Origin: CAVXZE01 sp964615365
GTDB lineage: Bacteria > Myxococcota_A > UBA9160 > UBA6930
Assembly: GCA_964615365.1 (NCBI GenBank)
Contig: CAZTOU010000022.1
Span: 1 to 64,000 of the forward strand
DNA: 64,000 bases
Direction of reading: 5' to 3'
The notes under the pieces were generated by a model. It was not told the origin of the DNA and searched no databases. It saw only the letters and a program-made list of their open reading frames with translations. The position numbers and the translations under genes are program-made. Numbering within the stretch: the first letter of the stretch is position 1; the number at the start of each line of letters is the position of its first letter. Below are positions 25,770 through 34,648 of the stretch, piece after piece.

Positions 25770-26410
25770 GTGCGGAATCTACTGGCCATCGCTCTAGGTG
25801 CTTGCTTGACGATCGGCGTGGCCGGTGGCGCCGGTGACGGCTTCGAGGCTGGTGACCACGGATGACACCGTCAATTCGGTCGTCTTCACCTCGGTGGCAA
25901 ACCTGACCGGCAGCTTCGACTTCGGCCCGACCGGCGGTCCTCCGACCGGAGGCCCGATGGGGCTCTCCGGCACCGCGAAGATCTGCCTGGTCTTCGCCTC
26001 CTGTCAATACGCGAACCTGACCATTCCGCTCACCCCCGTCAGTGATGTGGGCATCGGCGTGGGAGGCACCCAGGTGGTCCCTGGCGCTCACCCTCCAGCA
26101 CAGTCCGTGGACGATCGGTCAGCCGGTGCTCACCATCCACACCGCGAGCGGCAACGTGACCACGCCGAGCTTGCCAGGCGGCTTCGCACACGGGCCGGCC
26201 TCGCTCACGACGAACACGGCCCAGCACGCGGGCGCCTTCCAGCTCGTGACGGTGAGCAAGGCCTTCACCAGCCTGACGACGGCGTTCCCCGAAACGACCA
26301 TGTTCGCCGCCCTCAGCCTCCAGTTCGCGCCCGAGCCGGGGACGCTGCTCTTGTTCGGCCTGGGCACCCTCGGCCTCGGCCTCTACGCACGGCGACGGCG
26401 GTCGGGCTAG
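25770..26410 (+). pseudogene. PEP-CTERM protein gene broken by two frameshifts
   Basis: A GTG at 25770 has GGGAGG six bases upstream and opens a signal peptide (LLAIALGACLTIGVAGG) that stops at 25863. A frame shifted by one carries the next part (TASRLVTTDDTVNSVVF to DVGIGVGGTQ). A third frame, again shifted by one, carries SLALTLQHSPWTIGQP to the end at 26410. That end holds a PEP-CTERM tag: APEPGT, then LLLFGLGTLGLGL, then RRRR. The first break lies near 25820-25830 and the second near 26065-26080, both in GC-rich runs. Each is equivalent to one extra base. Either the gene is dead or the assembly has two indel errors. A 7-bp inverted repeat, GCAGAGT/ACTCTGC, lies at 25697-25714 upstream. 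Confidence 0.75.
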
Positions 26411-26744
26411 CGAGGAGGAGCTCTCCGCTCCGGTAGGGCGGGCGGCTGAGCCCCGGCGGCAACCCCTCTCGACCCTCGGGCCCGGGCTTCCAGGAGGAGC
26501 CGTCCGCGAGCGCCGCCGCCCCGGTGGCAATTCTCCGGCTCGGGCCCGATCAGCGCTTTCGATGGGGCCCGGAATCGGCGAAAATAGGAGTGGCTGCTTG
26601 CCGGGGGTTCGCACGACCGGTCCGGACGGGCAAAGGGCTCGCTGGGATCCGGCGGGAGGAGGGGGCTCGGCCGTGCCTCGCCGCTTAGACAAACCGGGGA
26701 ATCCAGAGGGAGACGGAGGCGATCGGGAGCGCCCCGAGAGCGGG
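26411..26744 (+). other. Non-coding gap before the FHA-cyclase gene
   Basis: 334 bases, very GC-rich. The frame of the downstream gene is open upstream to 26562, but the translation is low-complexity (Gly, Pro, Arg) and lacks conserved features. A true N-terminal extension is therefore unlikely. I see no convincing promoter, terminator with T-tract, or riboswitch. Short GC-rich hairpins can be drawn but are expected at this composition. Confidence 0.4.
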
Positions 26745-27722
26745 ATGTCCACCGACGCGATCCGCCAGGCGGGCACCGTGGTCATCCCGAACCAGGCGCC
26801 CGGGGCGCTGGAACGCGAGCCTCTCATCCCTGGTCACCTGATCCTGGTCGATGGCCCCGAGAGCCTGCGGGGGAGTCGCTTTCCGCTCTCCGCCGGCGAG
26901 ACTACGATCGGCCGCACCCAGGACTGCCACGTCTCCATTCTGGAGAGGAGCATTTCGCGGGTCCACGCAATCCTGGTGGCCGCGGAGGGCGAGCTGACCC
27001 TGATACACCGCAGTCAGACCAACGGCACCTTCGTCAACGGCGAGCCGGTCGAGGACCGGCAGCGGGTCTTCGACGGCGATCAGATCCAGCTGGCGGATTG
27101 CGTGGTGCTCCAGCTCGAGGCGCCAGCCCATCGAGCGCCGATGGGCCTCGCGAGAGCGCGCACGCTGCGCGAGGCGATGGAGGCCCGCGTCGATCTGGAC
27201 GAGCGGATCGAGCGGGAGTTCCTGCGTGACGGGAGCTTTCTCGATGTCGACGTCGTCGATTCGTTCGGGATGAAGGCCGCCGAGCCTCGCTCGGAGCGGG
27301 TCGTGGTCTCATTCGAGCGCTTTCGCGGCTTCGTGTCGCGAACCGTGACGGAGCACCGGGGGGAGGTCCTCAACTGCAACGGCGACGAGGTGATGAGCTT
27401 CTTCGAGTCCGCCCAGGACTCCGTTGCCGCGGGCAAGGCGATCGTCGCCAGCCTGGCCCGCTTCAACGAGGACGAGAACCTGCTCGGCACCCCGTTCCGG
27501 GTTCGCGCGGGCATTCACACCGGGCGCTCCGCGGTCGACCTCGTCAGCGGGGTGGCCTACAGCGCGGTGCTCGACGCCGCCGGCCACATCCAGAAGGCGG
27601 CGCCCGTCGACGGTCTGCTGATCTCCGAGGACACCGCCAAGGAGCTCTCCACCCGCGAGGGGCTGGTGGCGATGGGACCGGTGGGCAAGAACCAGATCGA
27701 GACCCATCGGGTCGAGATCTAA
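26745..27722 (+). CDS. FHA domain fused to class III nucleotide cyclase domain
   Basis: 325 residues from ATG at 26745. Residues about 32-112 form an FHA phosphothreonine-binding domain: TIGRTQDCHVSILERSISR, then QTNGTFVNGE, with the Arg, Ser and Asn-Gly positions kept. From about residue 165 there is a cyclase homology domain. FLDVDVVDSFGMK supplies the first metal Asp, CNGDEVMSFF supplies the second, and RAGIHTGR and GLLISEDTAKEL follow. Such proteins could make cAMP or cGMP under control of a phosphorylated partner. Whether the purine-specifying residues are intact cannot be judged by eye. It is convergent with the FKBP gene, six bases away. No membrane segment is seen. Confidence 0.82.
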   Translation: MSTDAIRQAGTVVIPNQAPGALEREPLIPGHLILVDGPESLRGSRFPLSAGETTIGRTQDCHVSILERSISRVHAILVAAEGELTLIHRSQTNGTFVNGEPVEDRQRVFDGDQIQLADCVVLQLEAPAHRAPMGLARARTLREAMEARVDLDERIEREFLRDGSFLDVDVVDSFGMKAAEPRSERVVVSFERFRGFVSRTVTEHRGEVLNCNGDEVMSFFESAQDSVAAGKAIVASLARFNEDENLLGTPFRVRAGIHTGRSAVDLVSGVAYSAVLDAAGHIQKAAPVDGLLISEDTAKELSTREGLVAMGPVGKNQIETHRVEI

Positions 27723-27728
27723 GCCCGC

Positions 27729-28463
27729 CTAGGGCGCGCCCGTCGCCTGTTCCTTCGGCTCCTGGAGGATCTCGAGTAGCTCGACCTCGAAGGCGAGAGC
27801 GGCGCCGGGCTTGATCAGCGGGGGCGACCCCCGATCGCCGTAGGCGGTGGAGGCGGGGCAGGTGATCCGGGCCTTCTCTCCCGTCTTCATCTTCTGCAGG
27901 GCCTCGGTCCAGCAGGGGACCACCCGGTTCAAGGGAAAGGCGGCCGGCTGACCACGGTTCACGGAGCTGTCGAAGACCGTCCCGTCGCGCAGGGTTCCGT
28001 GATAGTGGACCCGGACCCGGTCGTCGGGACCCGGCGAGGCCCCGTCCCCGGGGCGGAGCACCTGTCTCACCACGCCGGAGTCGCTCCGCTCGGCGCCCTC
28101 CACCGCGGCAGCCTCGGCGAGAAACGCGTCCCCCGCCTTGCGCTCGAGTTCGGCGAGTTCGGCGCTGCGGCGTGCGATCAGTCCCTGTACCTCGCGTCCG
28201 TAGCGGACGGTGTCGATCCTTGGCTCGCGCCCGAGGAGGGCATCGGCGAAGCCGGCCTGGAGGGCCTCCTTCTCGGATTCGCTGAGCGGCAGGCGATCGA
28301 GATTCCGGGCCATCGTCGCGCCCATCGCGTAGAGGGTCTTGTCGTCCTCGGTCTCGAGAAGGACCTCGGTACCCGGCTCCGGCTGCTCCGGCGTGCAGGA
28401 GGAGAGGGCGGTGACGAGAATGGCGAGGAGAAGTGCGGTGCCGGCCTTCGAAATCGGGATCAT
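27729..28463 (-). CDS. FKBP-type peptidyl-prolyl isomerase lipoprotein
   Basis: 244 residues from ATG at 28463, with GGAGG seven bases upstream. The signal sequence ends in a good lipobox, ALSSC. An N-terminal dimerisation region of the FkpA/Mip kind (YAMGATMARNLDRLPLSE) precedes the FKBP domain. That domain reads DDRVRVHYHGTLRDGTVFDSS, then FPLNRVVPCWTEALQKMKTG, then ITCPASTAYGDRG. It should assist folding of periplasmic or outer-membrane proteins. It is at the downstream end of a minus-strand run of envelope genes. Confidence 0.92.
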   Translation of the reverse strand: MIPISKAGTALLLAILVTALSSCTPEQPEPGTEVLLETEDDKTLYAMGATMARNLDRLPLSESEKEALQAGFADALLGREPRIDTVRYGREVQGLIARRSAELAELERKAGDAFLAEAAAVEGAERSDSGVVRQVLRPGDGASPGPDDRVRVHYHGTLRDGTVFDSSVNRGQPAAFPLNRVVPCWTEALQKMKTGEKARITCPASTAYGDRGSPPLIKPGAALAFEVELLEILQEPKEQATGAP

Positions 28464-28562
28464 CGGCTTGCCTCCCGCCCCATCATAGCGGAGCTGACAC
28501 GGGGACCGGCCATCTGGCATCGATTCCGCAGCAGTCGAAGACAGGTCTACCGGGGCATCGAG

Positions 28563-29072
28563 TCAGTAGGACCAGGGGTTGGGTGTCGTGGAGTCCGCCG
28601 GGCTGTAGAGGCGCCGGATGTCCTGCTTGGCCGAGTCCTGCCTTACCCCACCCCAGTAGAGATAGGCGTGAAGCCAGATCGCCCCGTTCCCCGCGATGAT
28701 CTCCCGCTTGGCGTAGAGCGGGAACTTGACCTTCACGGGCTGTCCGAGGGGCGGGTGTTCGGCGGCGGTTGTGGCGCGATTCGGGCGATTGCCCGAGCCG
28801 AATTGCTCGCCCGTGGTGACGTCTCTGTTGGCGATGTAGTTCCAGTCGAACTCCTCGGTGCCGCCAAGCGCCTCGGAGTGGAAGCGTACCACCACGTCCC
28901 GCGGGTCTCCGCCGGCGGGGTATTCCTTGAACTCCAGTACCAGCCAGGACTCCAGCTCCCCGCTCAGGAGGTTTCCTCCCGAGGACATCCGGTCGATCTT
29001 GGCATCACTGCAACCCAGGATCGCAAGCCACAACACCAGCGCGCCCGCCGTCGAGAATCGCTTGCAGCGCAT
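28563..29072 (-). CDS. Putative lipoprotein of unknown function
   Basis: 169 residues from ATG at 29072, with GGAGGTG upstream. A textbook lipobox LAILGC follows an N-terminal hydrophobic stretch. The mature protein is rich in aromatic residues and beta-strand-like segments (WLVLEFKEYPAGG, EEFDWNYIANRDV, AIWLHAYLYWGGV). I do not recognise a family. It sits 117 bases downstream of the acyltransferase gene and 99 bases upstream of the FKBP gene on the same strand. Confidence 0.72.
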   Translation of the reverse strand: MRCKRFSTAGALVLWLAILGCSDAKIDRMSSGGNLLSGELESWLVLEFKEYPAGGDPRDVVVRFHSEALGGTEEFDWNYIANRDVTTGEQFGSGNRPNRATTAAEHPPLGQPVKVKFPLYAKREIIAGNGAIWLHAYLYWGGVRQDSAKQDIRRLYSPADSTTPNPWSY

Positions 29073-29189
29073 GCTCGAGCACCTCCGCGTTGCCTTCCCA
29101 CTACGCCGTTTCGGCTGGCGGCGAGCGGAACTGTAGAAGGGAGGCTCGCTCCTGGCCGCCTGCAACCAACGCCGTGCTTCCGCAGTCTG

Positions 29190-30014
29190 CTAGCGGAAGA
29201 CTCCGCGGCGTTCGTGAAGGCCCCGCGCGAACAGATCGGTGATCGCCTCGCGCACCGCGTCGACCTTCTTCTGGACGACGGAGTCCTCCTCGCTGGGATC
29301 GCCCTCGAAGTGCATCGGCTCGCCGAAGTAGATGTGATACTTGACGGGGAGAGCGACCAGCAGGCCCAGCGGACCCAACCACGGAAAGGTCACCGTGATG
29401 GGCAGGGAGGGCAGCCCCACCGTCTCCGCCACCTCCCGGAAGTTGGCCAGCCCCGGCTGCTGCTCCTCCGAGCCCACGAAGGCGACCGGAACGATGGGAG
29501 TGTCGGTCTGGAGAGCCAGCCGCATGAAGCCGAGGCCGAAGGGCTCGAGCTGGTATCGCTGGCGGAAGGGCTTGCTGATTCCGCGCGCGCCCTCCGGGAA
29601 CACCATCACGCACTCCTCGCTCTCGAGCATCCGGATGCAGTTCTCGGGCGTGCCGACGATGGTTCCTCCGCGCGCCACCGATACTCCCAGCCAGGGGAGC
29701 CGCCAGATGAAGTACTCCCCCATCCCGCGAACCAGGCGCGGTGGATTGGCGTCGAGCATCATCGCCGCGCTCAGCATGGCACCGTCGTAGGGCAACTGCC
29801 CCGCGTGGTTCGCGATCAAGAGGACCCGCCCCTGCGGAACCCGGTCGATGTCGTGAGTCTCGGCGCGGAAGTAGTGGCGGTAGAGGACTGCGATGGGAAG
29901 GGCCATGTGGCCGGCGGACTCGGGGCTGAATCCGAACGGGTCGTAGCCGTAGTCGTTGAGCTGCTGTGGCGCCTTGCGCAGACGTTCTTTGAGATCGAGC
30001 TGAAGCTCGCGCAT
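29190..30014 (-). CDS. PlsC-type lysophospholipid acyltransferase family protein
   Basis: 274 residues from ATG at 30014 (MRELQLDLKERL). The frame stays open upstream, and a slightly earlier GTG start is possible, but the very long extension would overlap the histidine kinase and is rejected. Acyltransferase motifs are RVLLIANHAGQLPYDGAM (catalytic His and Asp with longer spacing than the classic H-x4-D), then GGTIVG, then VMVFPEGARG, then TPIVPVAFVG. Relatives acylate glycerolipids or related acceptors at the inner membrane. The His-to-Asp spacing of six marks a subfamily distinct from typical PlsC, and the substrate may differ. Confidence 0.83.
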   Translation of the reverse strand: MRELQLDLKERLRKAPQQLNDYGYDPFGFSPESAGHMALPIAVLYRHYFRAETHDIDRVPQGRVLLIANHAGQLPYDGAMLSAAMMLDANPPRLVRGMGEYFIWRLPWLGVSVARGGTIVGTPENCIRMLESEECVMVFPEGARGISKPFRQRYQLEPFGLGFMRLALQTDTPIVPVAFVGSEEQQPGLANFREVAETVGLPSLPITVTFPWLGPLGLLVALPVKYHIYFGEPMHFEGDPSEEDSVVQKKVDAVREAITDLFARGLHERRGVFR

Positions 30015-30184
30015 GGAGAGGGGGAGCAAGGCTCCGGTCAAATCTCCGAGCGCGCGTCGGAAGCCGGATAGCAAGCTGGCCACTGCGAGTTCCCGCCCTG
30101 TTCGATGTCCGCGCCGCGCGCCCGAGGTCGGCGCCGCAAACGCTTCTGCCACTACGCTAGCACGCCCTCGATGCAGGCTGCTTT

Positions 30185-32842
30185 CTAGCCGCAGAGCGAG
30201 GCGTGGATCGCGTCGATCAGCTCCTCGGGCTCGTAGGGCTTGCGGATGAAGGTGGCGATCTCGTGGGGCGGGAAGCGGTCCGCCGTCGCCTTCTCGCTGA
30301 AGCCGGAAGCCACGATCACCGGAAGACCGGGGAAGATGCGGCGGATCTCCAGAAAGGTCTCGCGGCCGTCCAGGTCGGGCATGGTGAGATCGAGCACCAC
30401 CGCGTCGATCGCCTTTCCCGCATCCCCCCGAAGAATCTCCAGGGCCTCCCTCCCCCCTTCGGCGGTCACCACCTCGAATTCGCCCCGCTCCAGGAACTCC
30501 CGCGCCAGTTCGAGCACCCACTCCTCGTCGTCGACGACGAGAATCGTGCCTCCCGATGCCGCGGTCGGGCCCGACGGCGCTTCGCTCGGCGCGGGAAGCG
30601 CGGCGCGCGAGGCCGGCGGCAGGAGAATCCGGAAGGTGGTCCCCTGGCCCGGCTCCGTCACCAGTTCGACGCCCCCCCGGTGTCCCCGGATGATTCCGAC
30701 CGCGGCGGCGAGTCCCAGACCGCGACCCGCGAACTTGGTCGAAAAGTAGGGCTCGAAGATCCGCTTGCGGACCTTCTCGTCCATCCCTTCCCCGGTATCG
30801 GAAACCTCCAGGTAGACGTAGTCGCCCTCGGCGAGGTCGCCCGCGCCGAGGATGCGCCTCAGGTAGGCCGCATCGGCGCGGACGAGGCCGGTGCGCACCG
30901 CGACGCGCCCCGGGCGGTCGCGGAGGGATTCCGAGGCGTTGGTGACCAGGTTCACGATCACCTGGCGGAGCTGCGTGGGGTCTCCCTCGACCACGGTGCC
31001 GCTCTGCTGCAGCGCGATCTCCAGGCGACACTCCTTCGAAGTGGAGGCCTCCAGCAGCTCACAGGTCTGCTCGACCAGCTCCGAGAGATCGAGAGGCTTC
31101 AAGCTGACCGATGCCTTGCCCGAGTAGGCGAGCATCTGGTTGGTGAGTGCCTTGGCGTGCTCTGCCGCGGAGCGGATCCGAGCCAGCTGCCGCTCCAGAC
31201 GGGACCCCGGCTGCGCCTGGCTCCTGGCGAAGGTCTCGTTACCGAGGATCACCGCGAGCAGGTTGCTGAAGTCGTGGGCGACGCCGCCGGCGAGGATCCC
31301 CAGACTCTCCAACTTCTGCGTTTCCAGTAGCTGCGCCTCCAGGCGCCGGCTCTCCTGCTCGGCTCGATGGGCTTCGGTGACGTCGCGGATGGCTCCCAGC
31401 ACCCGGAGCTTGCCATCCACCGGTGAGCGGGCCCCCTTGACGTGGACGCTGAGCCAGCGCACCTCACCGTCCCGGGTGAGAATGCGACCGTCGACTTCCC
31501 GCGTCTCACCCTCGGCGATTCGAGAGAGCTGCGGCGCCATGCGATCGGCGTCCTCGGGGTGGAGAAGGGTCCGCCATCCGCGCTGGTAGATCTCGTCGAC
31601 GCTATACCCGGAGATCCGCGAGACCGCCTGCGTCATCCACTCCAGCGTCAGCGAGCCATCGGGCTCCACGACAACGGCGTAGCTCATGTCCGAGCTCAGC
31701 TCGGAGAGGTTGCGCCAGCGCTCCTCGCTGACCCGCAGCTCGTGCTCGACCCGGTGCCGTTCGGCGATCTCCTCCTGCAGGCTCGCGACCGCTTCGTCGA
31801 GCTGGGCGGTCCTCTGCTTCACCCGCACCTCGAGCTCTTCGTGGGCGCGGCGAAGGGCGGCGCCGAGCTCCATGCGCGCGGTGACGTCGCGCGAGTTCAC
31901 GACGATCCGGTTCTCCCTGGCCACCCGGTAGACCCCGCTGCTGGCTTCCACCCATCGCCAGCTGCCGTCCCGGTGGCGCACCCGCGCCGTCACGAGCGTG
32001 TCCCGCTCCGGCGAGCAACGGGTCCGGAACCACGCCTGGGTGTGCTCTCGGTCCTCGGGGTGAACCAGGTCGAGCGCGGGCGTCCCGATCAGGGTCTCCC
32101 TCGGACGGCCCAGCCACTCCTCGTAACGCGGATTGGCGTAGGTGAACAGTCCCACTCCATCCATCTCCGCCACCAGGTCGAAGGCGTTGTCCGACAGCGC
32201 CCGAAAGCGCTCCTCGCTCTCGCCGAGCGCCTGCTCGACTCGCCGCTGCTGCCCCACGACCCGATCCCTGGTCACGGCGATCTGGATCGCCAGGGCGAGC
32301 GGTCCCACCAGCACCCAGGCGGTCAGGTGAGACGCGGTGAGGCCCAGGCCGCGCACCCCGGAGAGGGCGGCCGCGCCCTCGACGACGGCCACGGCGACAA
32401 GGGCGGGCGCGAGCAGGGATTGGCTACGCGAGGTGTCGGCGCGCTGGGCTACCTGGAAGGCGATCGCGGCGGCCACCAGCACGCACCCGGGCTCGAAGAG
32501 CAGGGCGATCGCGTGGTCGAGCCCCTCGAGCCCGGCCCGATCCAGGGCCCAGCGCGTGGCTCCCACGACGAGGGCAAGGGGCAGCAGCCACCGGGGAACC
32601 GATCGCTCCGCGTAGGCCACGGTGCCGGACAGGATCAGCGCGGGGAAGAACGGTCCCATCAGGTGGATCACCGTCTTCGTCCAGGTCGCGTCGCCGCCGA
32701 TCAGGAGGGCCGCCATGCAGGTGAACAGGAAGGCCCAACCGTAGCCCCAGAGGGCGATGGGGCGGGACTCGCGGCTGCGCGTCAGCCGCCAGGTGACGGC
32801 GGCCAGCGCCGGTAGGACCAGGAGGAAGGCGAGATCGCTCAC
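30185..32842 (-). CDS. Membrane hybrid sensor histidine kinase with two PAS domains and a receiver
   Basis: 885 residues from GTG at 32842. The first 200 residues hold about seven hydrophobic segments. Then come PAS 1 (about 215-335, FRALSDNAFDLVAEMDG), a coiled-coil linker (about 335-390) and PAS 2 (about 390-505). The kinase has its H-box at His 523 (GGVAHDFSNLL), then VTNASES, VSDTGEGMDEKV, GRGLGLAA and GQGTTFRILL. A C-terminal receiver has phospho-acceptor Asp 818 (LDLTMPDLDG). It would sense a signal through the membrane or PAS domains and relay phosphate His to Asp internally. No cognate response regulator is adjacent. Confidence 0.92.
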   Translation of the reverse strand: MSDLAFLLVLPALAAVTWRLTRSRESRPIALWGYGWAFLFTCMAALLIGGDATWTKTVIHLMGPFFPALILSGTVAYAERSVPRWLLPLALVVGATRWALDRAGLEGLDHAIALLFEPGCVLVAAAIAFQVAQRADTSRSQSLLAPALVAVAVVEGAAALSGVRGLGLTASHLTAWVLVGPLALAIQIAVTRDRVVGQQRRVEQALGESEERFRALSDNAFDLVAEMDGVGLFTYANPRYEEWLGRPRETLIGTPALDLVHPEDREHTQAWFRTRCSPERDTLVTARVRHRDGSWRWVEASSGVYRVARENRIVVNSRDVTARMELGAALRRAHEELEVRVKQRTAQLDEAVASLQEEIAERHRVEHELRVSEERWRNLSELSSDMSYAVVVEPDGSLTLEWMTQAVSRISGYSVDEIYQRGWRTLLHPEDADRMAPQLSRIAEGETREVDGRILTRDGEVRWLSVHVKGARSPVDGKLRVLGAIRDVTEAHRAEQESRRLEAQLLETQKLESLGILAGGVAHDFSNLLAVILGNETFARSQAQPGSRLERQLARIRSAAEHAKALTNQMLAYSGKASVSLKPLDLSELVEQTCELLEASTSKECRLEIALQQSGTVVEGDPTQLRQVIVNLVTNASESLRDRPGRVAVRTGLVRADAAYLRRILGAGDLAEGDYVYLEVSDTGEGMDEKVRKRIFEPYFSTKFAGRGLGLAAAVGIIRGHRGGVELVTEPGQGTTFRILLPPASRAALPAPSEAPSGPTAASGGTILVVDDEEWVLELAREFLERGEFEVVTAEGGREALEILRGDAGKAIDAVVLDLTMPDLDGRETFLEIRRIFPGLPVIVASGFSEKATADRFPPHEIATFIRKPYEPEELIDAIHASLCG

Positions 32843-32989
32843 GAGGGATTCCCTTCCCTGCGGCGCGCCGTCTCCAGAGGCACCGCTCGCCAGGGTGGAT
32901 CGTGGACGCCGGTGAAGCGCCGGTGGTATCTAGTGTAGGGTACCCGCTTCCCGCGCGGGTGCCCGATCTGGCCGGGATCCGGGGCCGAG

Positions 32990-34111
32990 CTACTCGGGCA
33001 ACAGGCTGTTCAGCCGCTCCACGGAATCGAGGAACTCCTCGACCATCTGGTCCACCACCTGGCGGACCGAGCGCACCGCCTGGAGGGAGCCCACGATCTG
33101 GCCGCAGGGGTTGAAGCCCACGCGCTGGGCCTGGGCGGGGTAGCGATGACCGCGCACCACGGCCTCCGATGCCACCATGTACTGCAGCGGCATGCCCAGC
33201 GGATCGGGCGAGTCGTCTCGATTCCAGGCGTTGGTCCAGTCGTTTCGAAGCATGCGGGCCGGCTTTCCGGTGAAGGCGCGGGAACGCACCGTATCTCGGC
33301 TGGTCGCATCCAGGTAGGACTGCTTCTGCTCCGGCGGGCAGTCGGACTCGGTGACGGTGAGCCAGAGGGTGCCGCACCAGACGCCCTCGGCGCCCATCGC
33401 CACCGCTGCCGCCATCTGACGACCGCCGCCGATTCCTCCGGCGGCGAGCACCGGGGTGGGAGCCACGGCGTCGATCACCTCGGGCCAGATCACGACGCTG
33501 CCGACATCGCTGGTGTGGCCGCCGCCCTCGCCGCCCTGACAGATGACGATGTCGACGCCGGCCTCCTTGTGAGAGAGCGCGTGCCGGACACTCCCGGCGA
33601 GGGCGGCGACCAGGCGACCCGAGTCCTGGATCTCCTTGATCACGTCCGCCGGTGGAGTGCCCAGGGCGTTGGCGAGCAGCCGCACCTTCGGGTGTCGCAG
33701 TGTGGTCTCCACCAGCGGGCCGGCGGTCACCGCCGTCCACCCGAGAAGCTCGTGGAACTTCTCGCCTTCGGGGAGCTCGGGCACTCCCGCCTCGGCCAGG
33801 AGCCTCTTCGCGAAGTCGCGGTGCTCCTGGGGGATCATGCTGCGGAGCTTCTCCTCCAGCGCCTCGGCATGGATCTGCTCGTCCTTGCCCTCGTACTTGC
33901 CGGGGATCACGATGTCCACGCCGTAGGGCTTGTCGCCCACGCGTTCGTCGATCCAGGCCAGCTCCGTCTCGAGCTGGGGGGCGGTGAAGCCGACCGCTCC
34001 CAGAACCCCGAACCCTCCGACGTTGCTCACCGCGGCGACCACGTCGCGGCAATGCGAGAAGGCGAAGATCGGAAACTCGATTCCCAGCTTCCTGCAGACT
34101 TCCGTTCGCAT
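32990..34111 (-). CDS. Nitronate monooxygenase-like flavoprotein (2-nitropropane dioxygenase family)
   Basis: 373 residues from ATG at 34111, with GGGAGAG upstream. It is an FMN-binding TIM barrel with VGGFGVLGAVGF near the N-terminus. The segment VDIVICQGGEGGGHTSDVGS contains the usual catalytic His. PVLAAGGIGGGRQMAAAVAMGA binds FMN phosphate (shown here in parts: PVLAAGGIGGG, then QMAAAVAMGA). These enzymes oxidise nitronates to aldehydes or ketones and nitrite, or act as related FMN oxidoreductases or enoyl reductases. It is divergent from the small lipoprotein gene. Confidence 0.88.
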   Translation of the reverse strand: MRTEVCRKLGIEFPIFAFSHCRDVVAAVSNVGGFGVLGAVGFTAPQLETELAWIDERVGDKPYGVDIVIPGKYEGKDEQIHAEALEEKLRSMIPQEHRDFAKRLLAEAGVPELPEGEKFHELLGWTAVTAGPLVETTLRHPKVRLLANALGTPPADVIKEIQDSGRLVAALAGSVRHALSHKEAGVDIVICQGGEGGGHTSDVGSVVIWPEVIDAVAPTPVLAAGGIGGGRQMAAAVAMGAEGVWCGTLWLTVTESDCPPEQKQSYLDATSRDTVRSRAFTGKPARMLRNDWTNAWNRDDSPDPLGMPLQYMVASEAVVRGHRYPAQAQRVGFNPCGQIVGSLQAVRSVRQVVDQMVEEFLDSVERLNSLLPE

Positions 34112-34221
34112 CCTGCTCTCCCAGCGGGACCCGCTGCCCACCACGAAGGATCCCACATCCGGATGGTTCGGCCACCAGCTCCGGGCGCTATCCTTCCCCT
34201 GTCTCACCGGGAGAAGAGAGG

Positions 34222-34647
34222 ATGCGGATTCGGAGCCTGGCTGCGCTTCTCGGCATTGCCGCGATCGCGCTCTTGGCGTGCAACTCCACGGGCTCCCGCA
34301 TCCGCCGCCAGCAGGAGCTCTTCGACAGCTATCCGCCGGAGGTCCAGGAGAACCTCCGCAATGGCATCATCGAGATCGGCTACACCACGGAGATGGTGGT
34401 CATGGCTCTGGGCGAGCCGGATCAGAAGACGGCGGCGAAGCCCGAAGGCGAGGTGGAGGAGGTCTGGAGCTACCGCCAGCAGGTTCCCGGCTTCGGCATC
34501 GGGCTGGGCACGGGCGGCTACGCCGGAGCCGGGGTGGGTGTCGGTACCGGGGTCCGGGTGGGCGAGCCCGCGCGCAGCCGGGACCGCGCCGTGGTCGAGT
34601 TCTCGGAGGGTCGGGTCAAACGCTTCCGGACCCTCGAGGGAGACTAG
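34222..34647 (+). CDS. Small lipoprotein with SmpA/BamE-like region
   Basis: 141 residues from ATG at 34222, with a GGAGAAGAGAGG purine tract directly upstream. The lipobox is ALLAC. Residues about 45-75 (NGIIEIGYTTEMVVMALGEP) show the SmpA/BamE-like pattern, in which a helix pair precedes 'ALG-x-P'. Then comes a Gly-rich stretch (GIGLGTGGYAGAGVGVG) and a final strand VVEFSEGRVKRF. It could be an outer-membrane-associated lipoprotein. Assignment to BamE itself is not supported, because the Gly-rich insert is unusual. Convergent with the aminotransferase gene, one base apart. Confidence 0.75.
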   Translation: MRIRSLAALLGIAAIALLACNSTGSRIRRQQELFDSYPPEVQENLRNGIIEIGYTTEMVVMALGEPDQKTAAKPEGEVEEVWSYRQQVPGFGIGLGTGGYAGAGVGVGTGVRVGEPARSRDRAVVEFSEGRVKRFRTLEGD

Positions 34648-34648
34648 G

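Noticed and set aside
26411..26744. Possible riboswitch in the leader of the FHA-cyclase gene (a CGGCAACCCC stretch recalls part of SAM-type elements)
   Set aside because: The remaining conserved parts and helices could not be found, and the downstream gene does not fit a SAM-controlled function.
30015..31031. N-terminal extension of the acyltransferase frame
   Set aside because: The frame stays open for more than 330 codons upstream, but this stretch lies inside the histidine kinase gene in another frame and translates to low-complexity Arg/Gly/Pro. The conserved protein starts near 30014.
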